Source: an uncultured Collinsella sp. (lineage in GTDB: Bacteria > Actinomycetota > Coriobacteriia > Coriobacteriales > Coriobacteriaceae). Taken from it: a stretch of DNA of 43,325 bases. The stretch covers positions 1 to 43,325 of the forward strand of contig URCS01000012.1 of NCBI GenBank assembly GCA_900546455.1, written 5' to 3'. The notes under the pieces were generated by a model. It saw only the letters and a list, made by a program, of their open reading frames with translations, was not told the origin of the DNA and searched no databases. Of this stretch, positions 24,207-32,232 are shown in pieces. Made by a program: the position numbers and the translations under genes. Every line of letters starts with the position of its first letter. The first letter of the stretch is position 1.

Positions 24207-24245
24207 GGGACGTTCCTTCTCTGCCGGCAGTTTGGAACACTCCTT
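24207..24245. repeat. 39-bp direct repeat, right copy
   Basis: Near-identical to 22696-22734 (36 of 39 positions), same orientation, on the far side of the DUF4143 gene and its tandem repeats. Confidence 0.7.
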
Positions 24246-24278
24246 GTTTTGGTGCAAATTAGCTACCCTTGCATCAGA

Positions 24279-24317
24279 AAACGGCGCCCGTCGGCGATGT
24301 TGCCGGCGGGCGCCGTT
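24279..24317 (-). terminator. Terminator of galK-galT
   Basis: AACGGCGCCCGTCGGC (24280-24295) pairs with GCCGGCGGGCGCCGTT (24302-24317), and TTTTCTG follows on the minus strand. It lies 46 bp after the galT stop. Confidence 0.75.
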
Positions 24318-24363
24318 GCCTTGAGGACGAAACGATCCGTTTTCCTCCGTCCCCAAGGGATCA

Positions 24364-25983
24364 TTACAGTGAGTCGATAAAGCGCTGTTGGGCGGCGCGG
24401 CCGGCTTCGTCCCACTTAAAGACGCCGGCGTTGTCGAGCACGTGGCCAAACACCACGCCGACCTCCTCGTGCAGGATATCGATGGCGTTGTCCGCCGTAA
24501 GCTCGTCGGAACGGCGGGCATAGACATCCTCGGCCCACGCGGCATGGCTACGGCAAAGATCATCGCCCTCGAGCGCGCCGGCAAGGTCGTAGCTGGCATC
24601 TGCCTTGGTCGCCAGCAGGTGCTCGCGGACAGCGCCGAGCTCGGGAACCAGGCGCGGCGGCAGAATGGCCAGGCCCATGACTTCGATCAGGCCGATGTTC
24701 TCCTTCTTAATGTGGTGGTACTCGGCATGTGGGTGGAAAACGCCTAGCGGGTGCTCGTCGGTCGTGATATTGCAGCGAAGCGCCAGGTAGGCCTCGTAAA
24801 TCTCGCCGCCGGCGTTGCCGCGGGAGTCCACGCGGCGAATGACGGGCGTCACGGTGTTGTGGGCCACGCCGTCGGCTGTGTGCGCGATGACGCCCACCGA
24901 CTCATCGGTCCACTCGCGCCAGGCGAGGATAATCTTCTCGGTGGCGTCGAGCAGCTGGGTGCGGTCGTGCGAGCGCAGTCGCAGCACCGAAAGCGGCCAC
25001 TGCAACACGGTACCGCTGACCTGGTCAAAGCCGGGCATGCTAAACTGCGAGACCTCGGCGGCGTGCATCATGGGGAACTCGTGCGCGCCGCCCTGGAAGT
25101 GGTCGTGCGACAGAATCGAGCCGCCCACGATGGGCAGGTCGGCGTTGGAGCCAATAAAGTAGTGCGGGAACAGGTCGACAAAGTCGAGCAGGCAGGTCAG
25201 CCCCTTGCGGTCGACGTGCATCGGACGATGCTCGGAGCTCATGGCAATGCAGTGCTCGTTAAAGTACGCGTACGGGCTGTATTGGAAGCCCCAGCGCTCG
25301 CCGTCGAGCTTAATGGGGATAACGCGCAGATTCTGGCGGGCGGGGTGGGCGCCGCCGTCGGCTGCAGCGGAGCGTCCGGGATAGCCTTCGTTTTCGATGC
25401 AGAGCTGGCAGGCGGGATACTTCTCGCCCGTGTTTTTGGCGGCGCCGGCCGCGGCAATATCGCGCGGGTCCTTTTCGGGCTTTGACAGGTTGATGGTAAT
25501 CTCGAGGTCGCCCCAGTTGGTGGGGGTGCTCCATTTGATATTGCGCGCGATGGCGGCGCGGCGCACGTAGCCGGCGTCGCAGCACAGACCGTAGAACCAG
25601 TCGGTCGCGGCGCGGGGCTCGTTGACGCCCATGCGGCCGTTGAACTCCTCGTTTACAACCGAAGGCCTGGGCATCAGCACGCCCATAACGCACATGGCGA
25701 TACGATCACGGCCCGAGGTCGTATCCTCGGCGGCGCCATTGGCAACGGCGGCCTCCGAAAGCACGGCAAGCGTGCCCTCAAGGTCAAAGTCGGGGAGCGT
25801 ATCGGGATGCAAGAGCGAGAGCTTCTCGGTCTGGAGCGCCCAAGTCATGTCGAGCGCGGGGCCCGTGGCGCCGATGCACTCCAGAATGGTGTTATATGCC
25901 CAGATGCGATCGTCCTGTCCGATCATCGATCGGTGGATGGCATATTCGATGAGGCCCTGCGCGGCCTCGCGCACATCAGTCAT
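24364..25983 (-). CDS. galT: UDP-glucose--hexose-1-phosphate uridylyltransferase, type II
   Basis: This protein of about 539 residues belongs to the Gram-positive type II GalT family, longer than the E. coli enzyme and without its zinc site. It exchanges UMP between UDP-glucose and galactose-1-phosphate in the Leloir pathway. The characteristic segment FHPHAEYHHIKKENIG near residue 425 contains the HPH nucleophile region; GGSILSHDHFQGG is also conserved. I start it at the ATG overlapping the galK stop (TAATG), which implies translational coupling; an in-frame ATG at 25992 is possible. Second gene of galK-galT. No galE or glucose-1-phosphate mutase gene is in this window. Confidence 0.93.
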   Translation of the reverse strand: MTDVREAAQGLIEYAIHRSMIGQDDRIWAYNTILECIGATGPALDMTWALQTEKLSLLHPDTLPDFDLEGTLAVLSEAAVANGAAEDTTSGRDRIAMCVMGVLMPRPSVVNEEFNGRMGVNEPRAATDWFYGLCCDAGYVRRAAIARNIKWSTPTNWGDLEITINLSKPEKDPRDIAAAGAAKNTGEKYPACQLCIENEGYPGRSAAADGGAHPARQNLRVIPIKLDGERWGFQYSPYAYFNEHCIAMSSEHRPMHVDRKGLTCLLDFVDLFPHYFIGSNADLPIVGGSILSHDHFQGGAHEFPMMHAAEVSQFSMPGFDQVSGTVLQWPLSVLRLRSHDRTQLLDATEKIILAWREWTDESVGVIAHTADGVAHNTVTPVIRRVDSRGNAGGEIYEAYLALRCNITTDEHPLGVFHPHAEYHHIKKENIGLIEVMGLAILPPRLVPELGAVREHLLATKADASYDLAGALEGDDLCRSHAAWAEDVYARRSDELTADNAIDILHEEVGVVFGHVLDNAGVFKWDEAGRAAQQRFIDSL

Positions 25984-27188
25984 TACAGCCATGCCGCGTA
26001 AGCCCCCTTGTCAGAAATTGCGTAGTGGCGGGCAGAGCCCTCGCCCAGCCAGCCGTTCATCTTGGCGATGAAGGTGTCGACCAGGTCGAGCGGCACGAAC
26101 GCCTGGATGGTGCCGCCAAAGCCGCCGCCGTGGATGCGGACGGCGCCGCGGCCGTCGAGCACATGCTCGGCAAGAGCAAGCGCGTACATGGAAGGCTGCT
26201 CGGCACCCAGTTTGGCGACGACATTCTGCAGGTACATGGCAGAGCTGGCGCCGGACTCGCGCGTCAGGACCAGGAACTGGTCAATGTCGCCGGCGTTCAG
26301 GGCCGCCCAGCGCTTATCGACCAGACCGTTCTCGTACCAGTAGTGAACGGCACGCAGGCAGGCGCGGTCGCCCAGCTTGGCGCGCAGCTCGGGGAGCTTG
26401 GCGTCAAAATCGGCAACGTTTACCTCGCACAGGCGTGCCTTGCCAAACTCGGCGGCGACGTCTTGCATTTCGCGCGGAACGGCGGCGTAGTCATCGGTGG
26501 CGGCCACGTGGTCGGCGCCGACCTTAACGAGCACGAGCGCATAGCCGTGATCCTCAAAGTTGAGCTCGAGCTTCTGGGTCTTAGGCTGAGCCTGGTCCTC
26601 AAAGTCCATGTAGGCAAGGCCGCCCAGGCACACGGCGGCCTGGTCCATCAAGCCGCAGGGCTTGCCGTAGTAGTTGTTCTCGGTGCGCTGGCTCATCTGC
26701 GCAAGCGCGACGGGCTCAATGGCGGGTGCGCCCCAGAGCGTCTCCATGGCGCGGCCGTATGCGGCCTCGACGGCAGCGGAGCTGGAAAGACCGCCGCCCG
26801 AGGGGACGGAGCAGGTGAAGGCAAAGTCGAAGCCGCGGGGCTCAACGCCCAGGGCAGCGACCTCGTGGGCCATGCCGCGGACGAGGCTTGCGGACGTGCC
26901 CTTCTCGGACTCCTGAACGTCTAGCGTGTCGAGCGCGATTTCAAACGTAGGATAGCCCTCGTCGGCGACGCGAACCTTGTTGGAGTCGGTTGCCACGGCG
27001 ATGCCGTCGACAGCGACATCGAGCGAGCCGGCGATAACGTGGCCACCCTCGTGGTCGGTGTGGTTGCCGCTGATCTCGGAACGGCCGGGCGCGTGCACGT
27101 AGAGCACCTGGCGGTCGCCGATGGGGCCAAACTCCTCCTCGAACAGCTTGGTGAGCGTGGCGAATGTCTTTTCGTCGGGGGTGGTCAT
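25983..27188 (-). CDS. galK: Galactokinase
   Basis: This 401-residue GHMP kinase phosphorylates galactose at C1. The galactokinase N-terminal signature is present in a variant form (APGRSEISGNHTDHEGG). The ATP-binding motif is SGGGLSSSAAVE, and the C-terminal motif RIHGGGFGGTIQAF is intact. The ATG at 27188 follows AAAGGACTCCC; a longer frame to 27275 contains the operator and is not used. It is divergent from the fourth LacI paralogue with three operators between them, and coupled to galT. This route would use free galactose, complementary to the LacABC route for galactose-6-phosphate. Confidence 0.93.
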   Translation of the reverse strand: MTTPDEKTFATLTKLFEEEFGPIGDRQVLYVHAPGRSEISGNHTDHEGGHVIAGSLDVAVDGIAVATDSNKVRVADEGYPTFEIALDTLDVQESEKGTSASLVRGMAHEVAALGVEPRGFDFAFTCSVPSGGGLSSSAAVEAAYGRAMETLWGAPAIEPVALAQMSQRTENNYYGKPCGLMDQAAVCLGGLAYMDFEDQAQPKTQKLELNFEDHGYALVLVKVGADHVAATDDYAAVPREMQDVAAEFGKARLCEVNVADFDAKLPELRAKLGDRACLRAVHYWYENGLVDKRWAALNAGDIDQFLVLTRESGASSAMYLQNVVAKLGAEQPSMYALALAEHVLDGRGAVRIHGGGFGGTIQAFVPLDLVDTFIAKMNGWLGEGSARHYAISDKGAYAAWL

Positions 27189-27231
27189 GGGAGTCCTTTC
27201 CTTGGCGCGCACGGGTGGGTTTTGCGTCGTT

Positions 27232-27247
27232 ATGAGTACGTTAACAA
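27232..27247. promoter_or_regulatory. LacI-4 operator proximal to galK
   Basis: ATGAGTACGTTAACAA begins 44 bp upstream of the galK start. It follows the general form with ACGT at the centre. Confidence 0.75.
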
Positions 27248-27295
27248 TTTGAAGCGGCGTGAACTCAGCATTCACGATGCCGCACGTTATGGGCT

Positions 27296-27311
27296 ATGTT
27301 AACGTACTCAT
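27296..27311. promoter_or_regulatory. LacI-4 operator, middle
   Basis: ATGTTAACGTACTCAT is the inverse of the 27232 site with full symmetry of the outer ATG/CAT. The two are 64 bp apart. Confidence 0.8.
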
Positions 27312-27418
27312 AACACAACGCTTGTCACTTTTTGAGAATCTGGTAATCGGTAGAAATTCAGCCGTGAACGGTACTGCCGTATGGACTTATAAAGCAGAAG
27401 AGATGCAGATAGAAAAAG

Positions 27419-27434
27419 TAGAGTACGTTAACAT
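27419..27434. promoter_or_regulatory. LacI-4 operator proximal to its own gene
   Basis: TAGAGTACGTTAACAT has one perfect half-site. It lies downstream of TTATAAAG (about 27387) and so could block transcription of the repressor gene itself. CCGTGAACGGTA also lies in this gap at about 27362. Confidence 0.65.
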
Positions 27435-27526
27435 GCGTCCGACGATAGCGGGCCTCGGCGCGGGATGTATTACTGCCCGGGCCGGCATTCACGCTATTCA
27501 GATCTCGCAAGGGTGAAGGTGATCCT

Positions 27527-28558
27527 GTGGCAAGGCGCCCGTTCAACGATACCAGTTCGCGTCCGGTCTCCATGGCTGACGTCGCCCGCGCTGCCGGCGT
27601 TTCGCAGCAGACGGTTTCGCGCGTCGCCAACGGCTTGCCCAACGTTAACGAGCAGACGCGCCAGCGCGTGCAGGCTGCTATGCAAGAGCTCGGCTTTCGT
27701 CCGAGTTATGCCGGTCGCTCGCTGCGCGACGGCCGTTACCATTCGGTCGGCCTATGCATCAACGATGTCACCAAGTTTGGCAACCTCTCAATGATCGACG
27801 GCATCGCCAGCGCTGCTCGCGAGCATAATTGCGCCATCACGCTGGTCGAGATGTCCAAGACTGAGGAATTCTCGCTTGCCGAGGCCACGCGTCGTATGGC
27901 CGCATTGCCGGTGGATGGCATCATCATCGGCATGAGCCGCATGGCGCCCGATTTTGAGACGTTTGATCCACTGCCGGGCATTGGAACGGTCATCGTTACC
28001 ATGTACGCGCATCCGCGCGTGACTACGGTCGATTCCGACCATTACGGCTGCTCGCTCTTGCTTATGGATCACCTGTTTAAGCTGGGGCACGGGCAGATTC
28101 GCTATATTGGCGGCCCGTCGTTCTCGGTCGACGAGCAATTTCGTCGAGCCGGTTGGCAGGATGCGCTCGAGCGTAAACACATCGAGCCGGCAGAGCCGCT
28201 CGAGGGCGACTGGTCTGCCAACAGCGGCTACGAGGCCGGCAGGTACCTGGCCGAGCACGATCGCACCATGACGGCGATTTACGCGGCAAACGACCAGATG
28301 GCAAATGGCGCGATTGCAGCGCTGCGCGATAGCGGCCTGCGCGTGCCCGAAGACGTGAGCGTGGTGGGCGTCGACGATTCGCTTGATGACTTTGTCGCGC
28401 ACAACGAGCTCACGACCGTACGGTTCGATCTGCATCAGCGCGGACGCGAGGTGTTTGAGCATGCGGTTCCCGAGGCGGGTACGGCGGGCAAAACCGTTGC
28501 CATTCGTATTCCCGGCCAGCTCATTATTCGACATAGCACGGCGATACCACGCTCATAG
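27527..28558 (+). CDS. LacI-family repressor of galK-galT
   Basis: This 343-residue LacI/GalR-family repressor has the HTH RAAGVSQQTVSRVANG (recognition residues Gln-Gln) and a ligand domain with VDGIIIGMSRMAP, AANDQMANG and VSVVGVDD. It starts at GTG 27527 behind GAAGGTGATCCT. It is closely similar to LacI-2 throughout, so the two are probably recent duplicates. Divergent from galK, with three ATGAGTAC/GTTAACAT-type operators between them. The inducer is probably galactose or a derivative, by analogy with GalR proteins. Confidence 0.88.
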   Translation: MARRPFNDTSSRPVSMADVARAAGVSQQTVSRVANGLPNVNEQTRQRVQAAMQELGFRPSYAGRSLRDGRYHSVGLCINDVTKFGNLSMIDGIASAAREHNCAITLVEMSKTEEFSLAEATRRMAALPVDGIIIGMSRMAPDFETFDPLPGIGTVIVTMYAHPRVTTVDSDHYGCSLLLMDHLFKLGHGQIRYIGGPSFSVDEQFRRAGWQDALERKHIEPAEPLEGDWSANSGYEAGRYLAEHDRTMTAIYAANDQMANGAIAALRDSGLRVPEDVSVVGVDDSLDDFVAHNELTTVRFDLHQRGREVFEHAVPEAGTAGKTVAIRIPGQLIIRHSTAIPRS

Positions 28559-28687
28559 TTTACGCAGGTAAACGGCGATTTATCGTATTTCAATAACAAT
28601 CGGTAAGGATGCCGGCAGATAACAGTTGGAATGCTGCCGAGTGCTATGATAGACGGGCTCTTTTGTCTATCTAGGAGGCTTTGCCTG

Positions 28688-29848
28688 ATGGAGATCACCA
28701 AGGATATCCGCTACATCGGTGTCGACGACCACGACATTGACCTGTTTGAGGGCCAGTACGACGTGTCCGAGAACGGCATGGCATACAACAGCTATGTTAT
28801 CTTGGGCGATAAAATCGCTGTCGCCGATTCGGTTGACGCTGGCTTTGTCGACGAATGGCTCGGCAACCTCGAGGCCGCGCTCGACGGCCGTACGCCCGAC
28901 TACCTGGTTGTCCATCACATGGAGCCCGATCACTCCGCCGGTATCGCCGCCTTTATGGAGCGCTATCCCCAGGCCCAGATTGTGGCTAGCATGGGCGCCT
29001 TCCGCATGATGGTCAACTACTTTGGCACCGACTACCCCGAGCGCAAGATGGTCGTCAAAGAGGGCGATGTGCTCGACCTGGGCGGCCACAGCCTGACCTT
29101 TATCGGCGCCCCCAACGTTCACTGGCCCGAGGTGATCTTCTCCTACGAGTCCACCGACAAGGTGCTCTTTAGTGCCGACGGCTTTGGCAAGTTTGGCGCC
29201 AACGACATCGAGGATCCGGAAGGGTGGGCTTGCGAGGCTCGCCGCTACTACTTTGGCATCGTCGGTAAGTTCGGCAAGTTCGTGCAGGCCGTCCTCAAGA
29301 AGGCCGCCGACCTGGACATCCAGATCATCTGCCCGCTCCACGGCCCCGTGCTGACCGAGAACCTGGGCTACTACCTCGACACCTATAACACCTGGTCGAG
29401 CTATCAGCCCGAGGACGAGGGCATCACGATCGCCTATGCGAGCGTGTATGGCCATCTGAAGGCTGCCGTCGAGGAGCTCGCATCTGCGCTCGAGGCTCGC
29501 GGCCAGAAGGTCTCCGTCTTTGATCTGGCTCGCGACGACATGGCCGAGGCCGTTGAGGATGCGTTCCGCTACGACCGTCTGGTGCTCGCCTCCATTACCT
29601 ATCAGGGCGAGATCTTCCCGTGCATGAGCACCTTTATCCACACGCTCGCCGAGCATGCCTACCAGAACCGTACCGTGGCGCTTGTCGAGTCCGGTTCCTG
29701 GGCGCCCGCTGCCGCCAAGGTTATGACCAAGGAGCTCGAGGGTATGAAGGACATCACCCTGACGCAGAACAAGGTGACTGTGCTGGGCTCGCTCAACGAC
29801 GCCTCGCGCGCTCAGATCGAGGCCCTCGCCGACGAGCTGTCCAAGTAG
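28688..29848 (+). CDS. FprA-family flavodiiron protein
   Basis: This 386-residue A-type flavoprotein should reduce oxygen or nitric oxide to protect an anaerobe. The N-terminal metallo-beta-lactamase-like domain carries the diiron ligands in HHMEPDHSA, in NVHWPE, in SADGFGKFG and in CPLHGPV. The C-terminal flavodoxin domain (about 250-386) begins IAYASVYGHLKAA, the FMN phosphate loop, and has the SGSWAPAA segment. No rubredoxin domain is fused. Start at ATG 28688, with AGGAGG nine bases upstream. It lies 129 bp after LacI-4 in the same direction; no functional link to galactose is evident. Confidence 0.9.
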   Translation: MEITKDIRYIGVDDHDIDLFEGQYDVSENGMAYNSYVILGDKIAVADSVDAGFVDEWLGNLEAALDGRTPDYLVVHHMEPDHSAGIAAFMERYPQAQIVASMGAFRMMVNYFGTDYPERKMVVKEGDVLDLGGHSLTFIGAPNVHWPEVIFSYESTDKVLFSADGFGKFGANDIEDPEGWACEARRYYFGIVGKFGKFVQAVLKKAADLDIQIICPLHGPVLTENLGYYLDTYNTWSSYQPEDEGITIAYASVYGHLKAAVEELASALEARGQKVSVFDLARDDMAEAVEDAFRYDRLVLASITYQGEIFPCMSTFIHTLAEHAYQNRTVALVESGSWAPAAAKVMTKELEGMKDITLTQNKVTVLGSLNDASRAQIEALADELSK

Positions 29849-29870
29849 CGATATTTCGCTTTTAACGAGC

Positions 29871-29911
29871 AAAACCACCACAAAGGGGACAGGCACCTTT
29901 GTGGTGGTTTT
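29871..29911. terminator. Bidirectional terminator between FprA and LacR genes
   Basis: A perfect 16-bp stem (AAAACCACCACAAAGG with CCTTTGTGGTGGTTTT) is followed by TGTTT on the plus strand and TGCTCG on the minus strand. It separates two convergent genes. Confidence 0.88.
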
Positions 29912-29914
29912 TGT

Positions 29915-30718
29915 TTAAGCGCTGGCGATGATGAGGTTTGGGCGGGCGTCGTCGGCGATCTCGGCGATTGAGATGGCAACAGCATCGTCGGGGTCACGGT
30001 CCATCACGATGGTGTCGACGTCGGCAAGTTCGGCGAAGCGGTACATGCCGCGTCCGTTGACCTTACTGGCGTCCATCAGGGCGACGCCTCGACGCGCAGC
30101 GGCAATCATGGCCGTTTTGGTTTCGGCCATCTGCGGAAAGTCGGTGGTAAAGCCACAGCCCGGGACAAAGGCGCCGGGGCACATAATAGCGAGGTCGGCA
30201 TGGACCATCTGCAGCGCCTGCATGGTGAGCGGACCGTACAGATAACGGTGCCCTTTGCGCAGTGCGCCGCCCAGCATGACGACGTCGACCGAGGGCATGC
30301 TCTCGTCGATGTAATCGGAGATGGTGATGTCGGCTGTGATGACAGTGATACCGTCGCGCTGGTCGAGCAGGCGGACAAATTCGAGCGCCGTGGTGCCCGA
30401 GTCGACGAGCAGCGTGTCGCCGTCATTGACGAGCTCGATGGCACTTTGTGCGATGGCCTGCTTGGCGGCGACATTGACGTTGATGCGGCGATCCTGGGTG
30501 GATACGGTCAGCCGCTTCTGGAGCGACACAGCGCCACCATGCGTGCGGCGCAGCTTGCCGGACTCGGCGAGGGCGTCCAAGTCGGCGCGGGCGGTGACGG
30601 AGGACACACCAAAGGTCTGGGCGATTTCTGCTACCTGCACCGAGGCATTATGCTCGAGCATCTCCATGATGGCGGCACGACGCTCATCGGCGAAAGCTCG
30701 GGTTGTTGCATGGGCCAT
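29915..30718 (-). CDS. lacR: DeoR-family repressor, probable LacR
   Basis: This 267-residue DeoR-family regulator has an N-terminal HTH (residues about 12-60) with IAQTFGVSSVTARADL and the RTHGG turn. Its C-terminal sugar-phosphate sensor has VDSGTTALEF, ITADITIS, VMLGG, PGAFVPGCGF and MDASKVN. In Gram-positive lactose operons the DeoR protein LacR responds to tagatose-6-phosphate and represses the tagatose pathway. Position beside the class II aldolase and the presence of a shared box before aldolase, lacA, lacF and lacG2 suggest the same role here, though this is inference. Start ATG 30718 with GGAG upstream. The C-terminal half is related to, but distinct from, the remnant at 71-537. Confidence 0.8.
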   Translation of the reverse strand: MAHATTRAFADERRAAIMEMLEHNASVQVAEIAQTFGVSSVTARADLDALAESGKLRRTHGGAVSLQKRLTVSTQDRRINVNVAAKQAIAQSAIELVNDGDTLLVDSGTTALEFVRLLDQRDGITVITADITISDYIDESMPSVDVVMLGGALRKGHRYLYGPLTMQALQMVHADLAIMCPGAFVPGCGFTTDFPQMAETKTAMIAAARRGVALMDASKVNGRGMYRFAELADVDTIVMDRDPDDAVAISIAEIADDARPNLIIASA

Positions 30719-30849
30719 AGTTGCTCCATCATCGTCTGAAATTTGCAGGAATTGTGTTGAGTCTATTTTCGTTCATTTTCTTTTTGAGTAAGAAAACGCC
30801 TTTCGATTACTTATCTTTTCTATAAAAGAAAGACGCTGAACGCACAAAA

Positions 30850-30865
30850 TTCAATATCGAACATG
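30850..30865. promoter_or_regulatory. Candidate LacR box, LacR/aldolase divergent region
   Basis: TTCAATATCGAACATG is the reverse complement of CATGTTCGATATTGAA, the box shared with four other promoters. The 335-bp gap also holds a near-palindrome, TCTTTTCTATAAAAGAAAGA (about 30814-30833), and a TACAAT -10-like sequence at 30963. Confidence 0.55.
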
Positions 30866-31053
30866 TCCACTCGGCTCAAATTCCTTCCGTTTGCTTTTCA
30901 AAAATGACTGTATTGACCTGCATGGGCTCAATATCTCGCACGTGCAAAGCTGCTGAATTTCATACAATGAGCGCAGCAAAACGCAAGGTAAAACGCCTTG
31001 TGAACAACTACACCCGATGTCCAGATGCGGGCGAGGGAGAGGAGCAAACGCTC

Positions 31054-31911
31054 ATGGCACTTGTTACCACCGAAAAGATGCTCAAGGACGCTCAGGCCGG
31101 CCACTACGCCGTCGGCGCTTTCAACGTCGAGAACCTCGAGTTTGTTATGGCCGTTCTGGCCGCTGCCGAGGAGACCAAGTCCCCCGTCATCATGCAGACC
31201 ACCCCGGGCACCATCAAGACCGCTGGTCTGGACTACTTCTACGGCATGGTCAAGGCTGCCGCCGAGCGCGCTTCCGTGCCCGTCGCTCTGCACCTCGATC
31301 ACGGCGATGGCTATGACCGCTGCATGCAGGCTTTCCGCACGGGCTACACCTCCGTCATGATCGACGGTTCGCACGAGTCCTTCGAGGACAACATCGCCCT
31401 GACCAAGTCCGTCGCCGATGCTGGCCGCGCCATGGGCGTGCCCGTCGAGGCCGAGCTCGGCAAGGTTGGCGGCAAGGAGGACGACGGTCCCGCGGTTGAG
31501 GGCGAGAGCCCCTACACCGACCCCGCCGAGGCCAAGGAGTTCGTCGAGCGCACTGGCTGCACCTCCCTCGCTATTGGCGTTGGCACCAGCCACGGCGTGT
31601 ACACGAGCGATCCGCACATCGAGCAGTCCGTGGTCAAGGCCATCCGCGACGCCGTCGACGTGCCGCTGGTTCTGCACGGCACCTCCGGTGTGCCCGATGA
31701 GCAGGTTGCCGAGGCCGTGAAGAACGGCATCTGCAAGGTCAACTATGCCACCGAGCTGCGTCAGGCCTACACCAAGGGCTTCATGGCCTACATGGCCGAG
31801 AACCCCGCCTGCTTCGATCCCAAGAAGCCGGCTAAGGAGGGCATGCGCGAGATCACCGAGCTGGTTAAGATCCGCATGACCAACCTCAACTCTGTGGGCA
31901 AAGCAGAGTAA
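31054..31911 (+). CDS. Class II tagatose/fructose-bisphosphate aldolase (GatY/KbaY-like)
   Basis: This 285-residue zinc-dependent aldolase should split tagatose-1,6-bisphosphate (or fructose-1,6-bisphosphate) to dihydroxyacetone phosphate and glyceraldehyde-3-phosphate. The catalytic aspartate D82 and zinc ligand H83 lie in LHLDHGDGY. Other family motifs are AELGKVGGKEDD, IGVGTSHGVY and LHGTSGVP with its zinc histidine. Length and the QTTPGTIKTAG segment match the E. coli GatY/KbaY group. Gram-positive lac operons normally use the class I LacD instead, so this is a replacement by an unrelated fold. The ATG at 31054 has AGGAG nine bases upstream; the long leader from 30719 is non-coding. Divergent from LacR. 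Confidence 0.88.
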   Translation: MALVTTEKMLKDAQAGHYAVGAFNVENLEFVMAVLAAAEETKSPVIMQTTPGTIKTAGLDYFYGMVKAAAERASVPVALHLDHGDGYDRCMQAFRTGYTSVMIDGSHESFEDNIALTKSVADAGRAMGVPVEAELGKVGGKEDDGPAVEGESPYTDPAEAKEFVERTGCTSLAIGVGTSHGVYTSDPHIEQSVVKAIRDAVDVPLVLHGTSGVPDEQVAEAVKNGICKVNYATELRQAYTKGFMAYMAENPACFDPKKPAKEGMREITELVKIRMTNLNSVGKAE

Positions 31912-31944
31912 CAGCAAGGGTACTCCGACTCGCTACATATCCCG

Positions 31945-32069
31945 GGGAGGGACGAGGGCTTAGTCCCCCAATCGTCCTCGGGCATGCAAAAAGCCTCGCT
32001 GCGCACTTCGTGCGGCGAGGCTTTTTGCCCCCTGCGGAAAGATTGGGGGACTAAGCCCTCGTCCCTCCC
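31945..32069. repeat. Nested element: 29-bp perfect inverted repeats around a terminator
   Basis: The outer arms 31945-31973 and 32041-32069 (GGGACGAGGGCTTAGTCCCC core) are perfectly complementary over 29 bp. Inside lies a terminator hairpin, AAAAAGCCTCGC (31988-31999) with GCGAGGCTTTTT (32015-32026), followed by TTTTTG on the plus strand and preceded by AAAAA. It ends the aldolase transcript and, on the other strand, the HAD transcript. Confidence 0.85.
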
Positions 32070-32090
32070 AAGTTGACCTACTCGAGGTCG

Positions 32091-32206
32091 TCGCCCTTGT
32101 GGCGTTAGGTCTGAAAATAATAAGAAGCCTTCGCGCTGCGGAATAATTTTGGAAACTAAGTACGGGACCCGTCCAAGCCGTCCTGCTCAATCGCCCTTGT
32201 GGCGTT
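32091..32206. repeat. 16-bp direct repeat, exactly 100 bp apart
   Basis: TCGCCCTTGTGGCGTT occurs at 32091-32106 and 32191-32206, each followed by a related GG..CTGA. The function is not evident; it lies just downstream of the HAD gene. Confidence 0.55.
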
Positions 32207-32232
32207 GGGGCTGATAGGATGGGGCGCGTGGG

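Noticed and set aside
24016..24240. Small minus-strand frame with repeated HIIRWKNV units
   Set aside because: The peptide repeat simply reflects the 33-bp DNA tandem repeat, whose length is a multiple of three.
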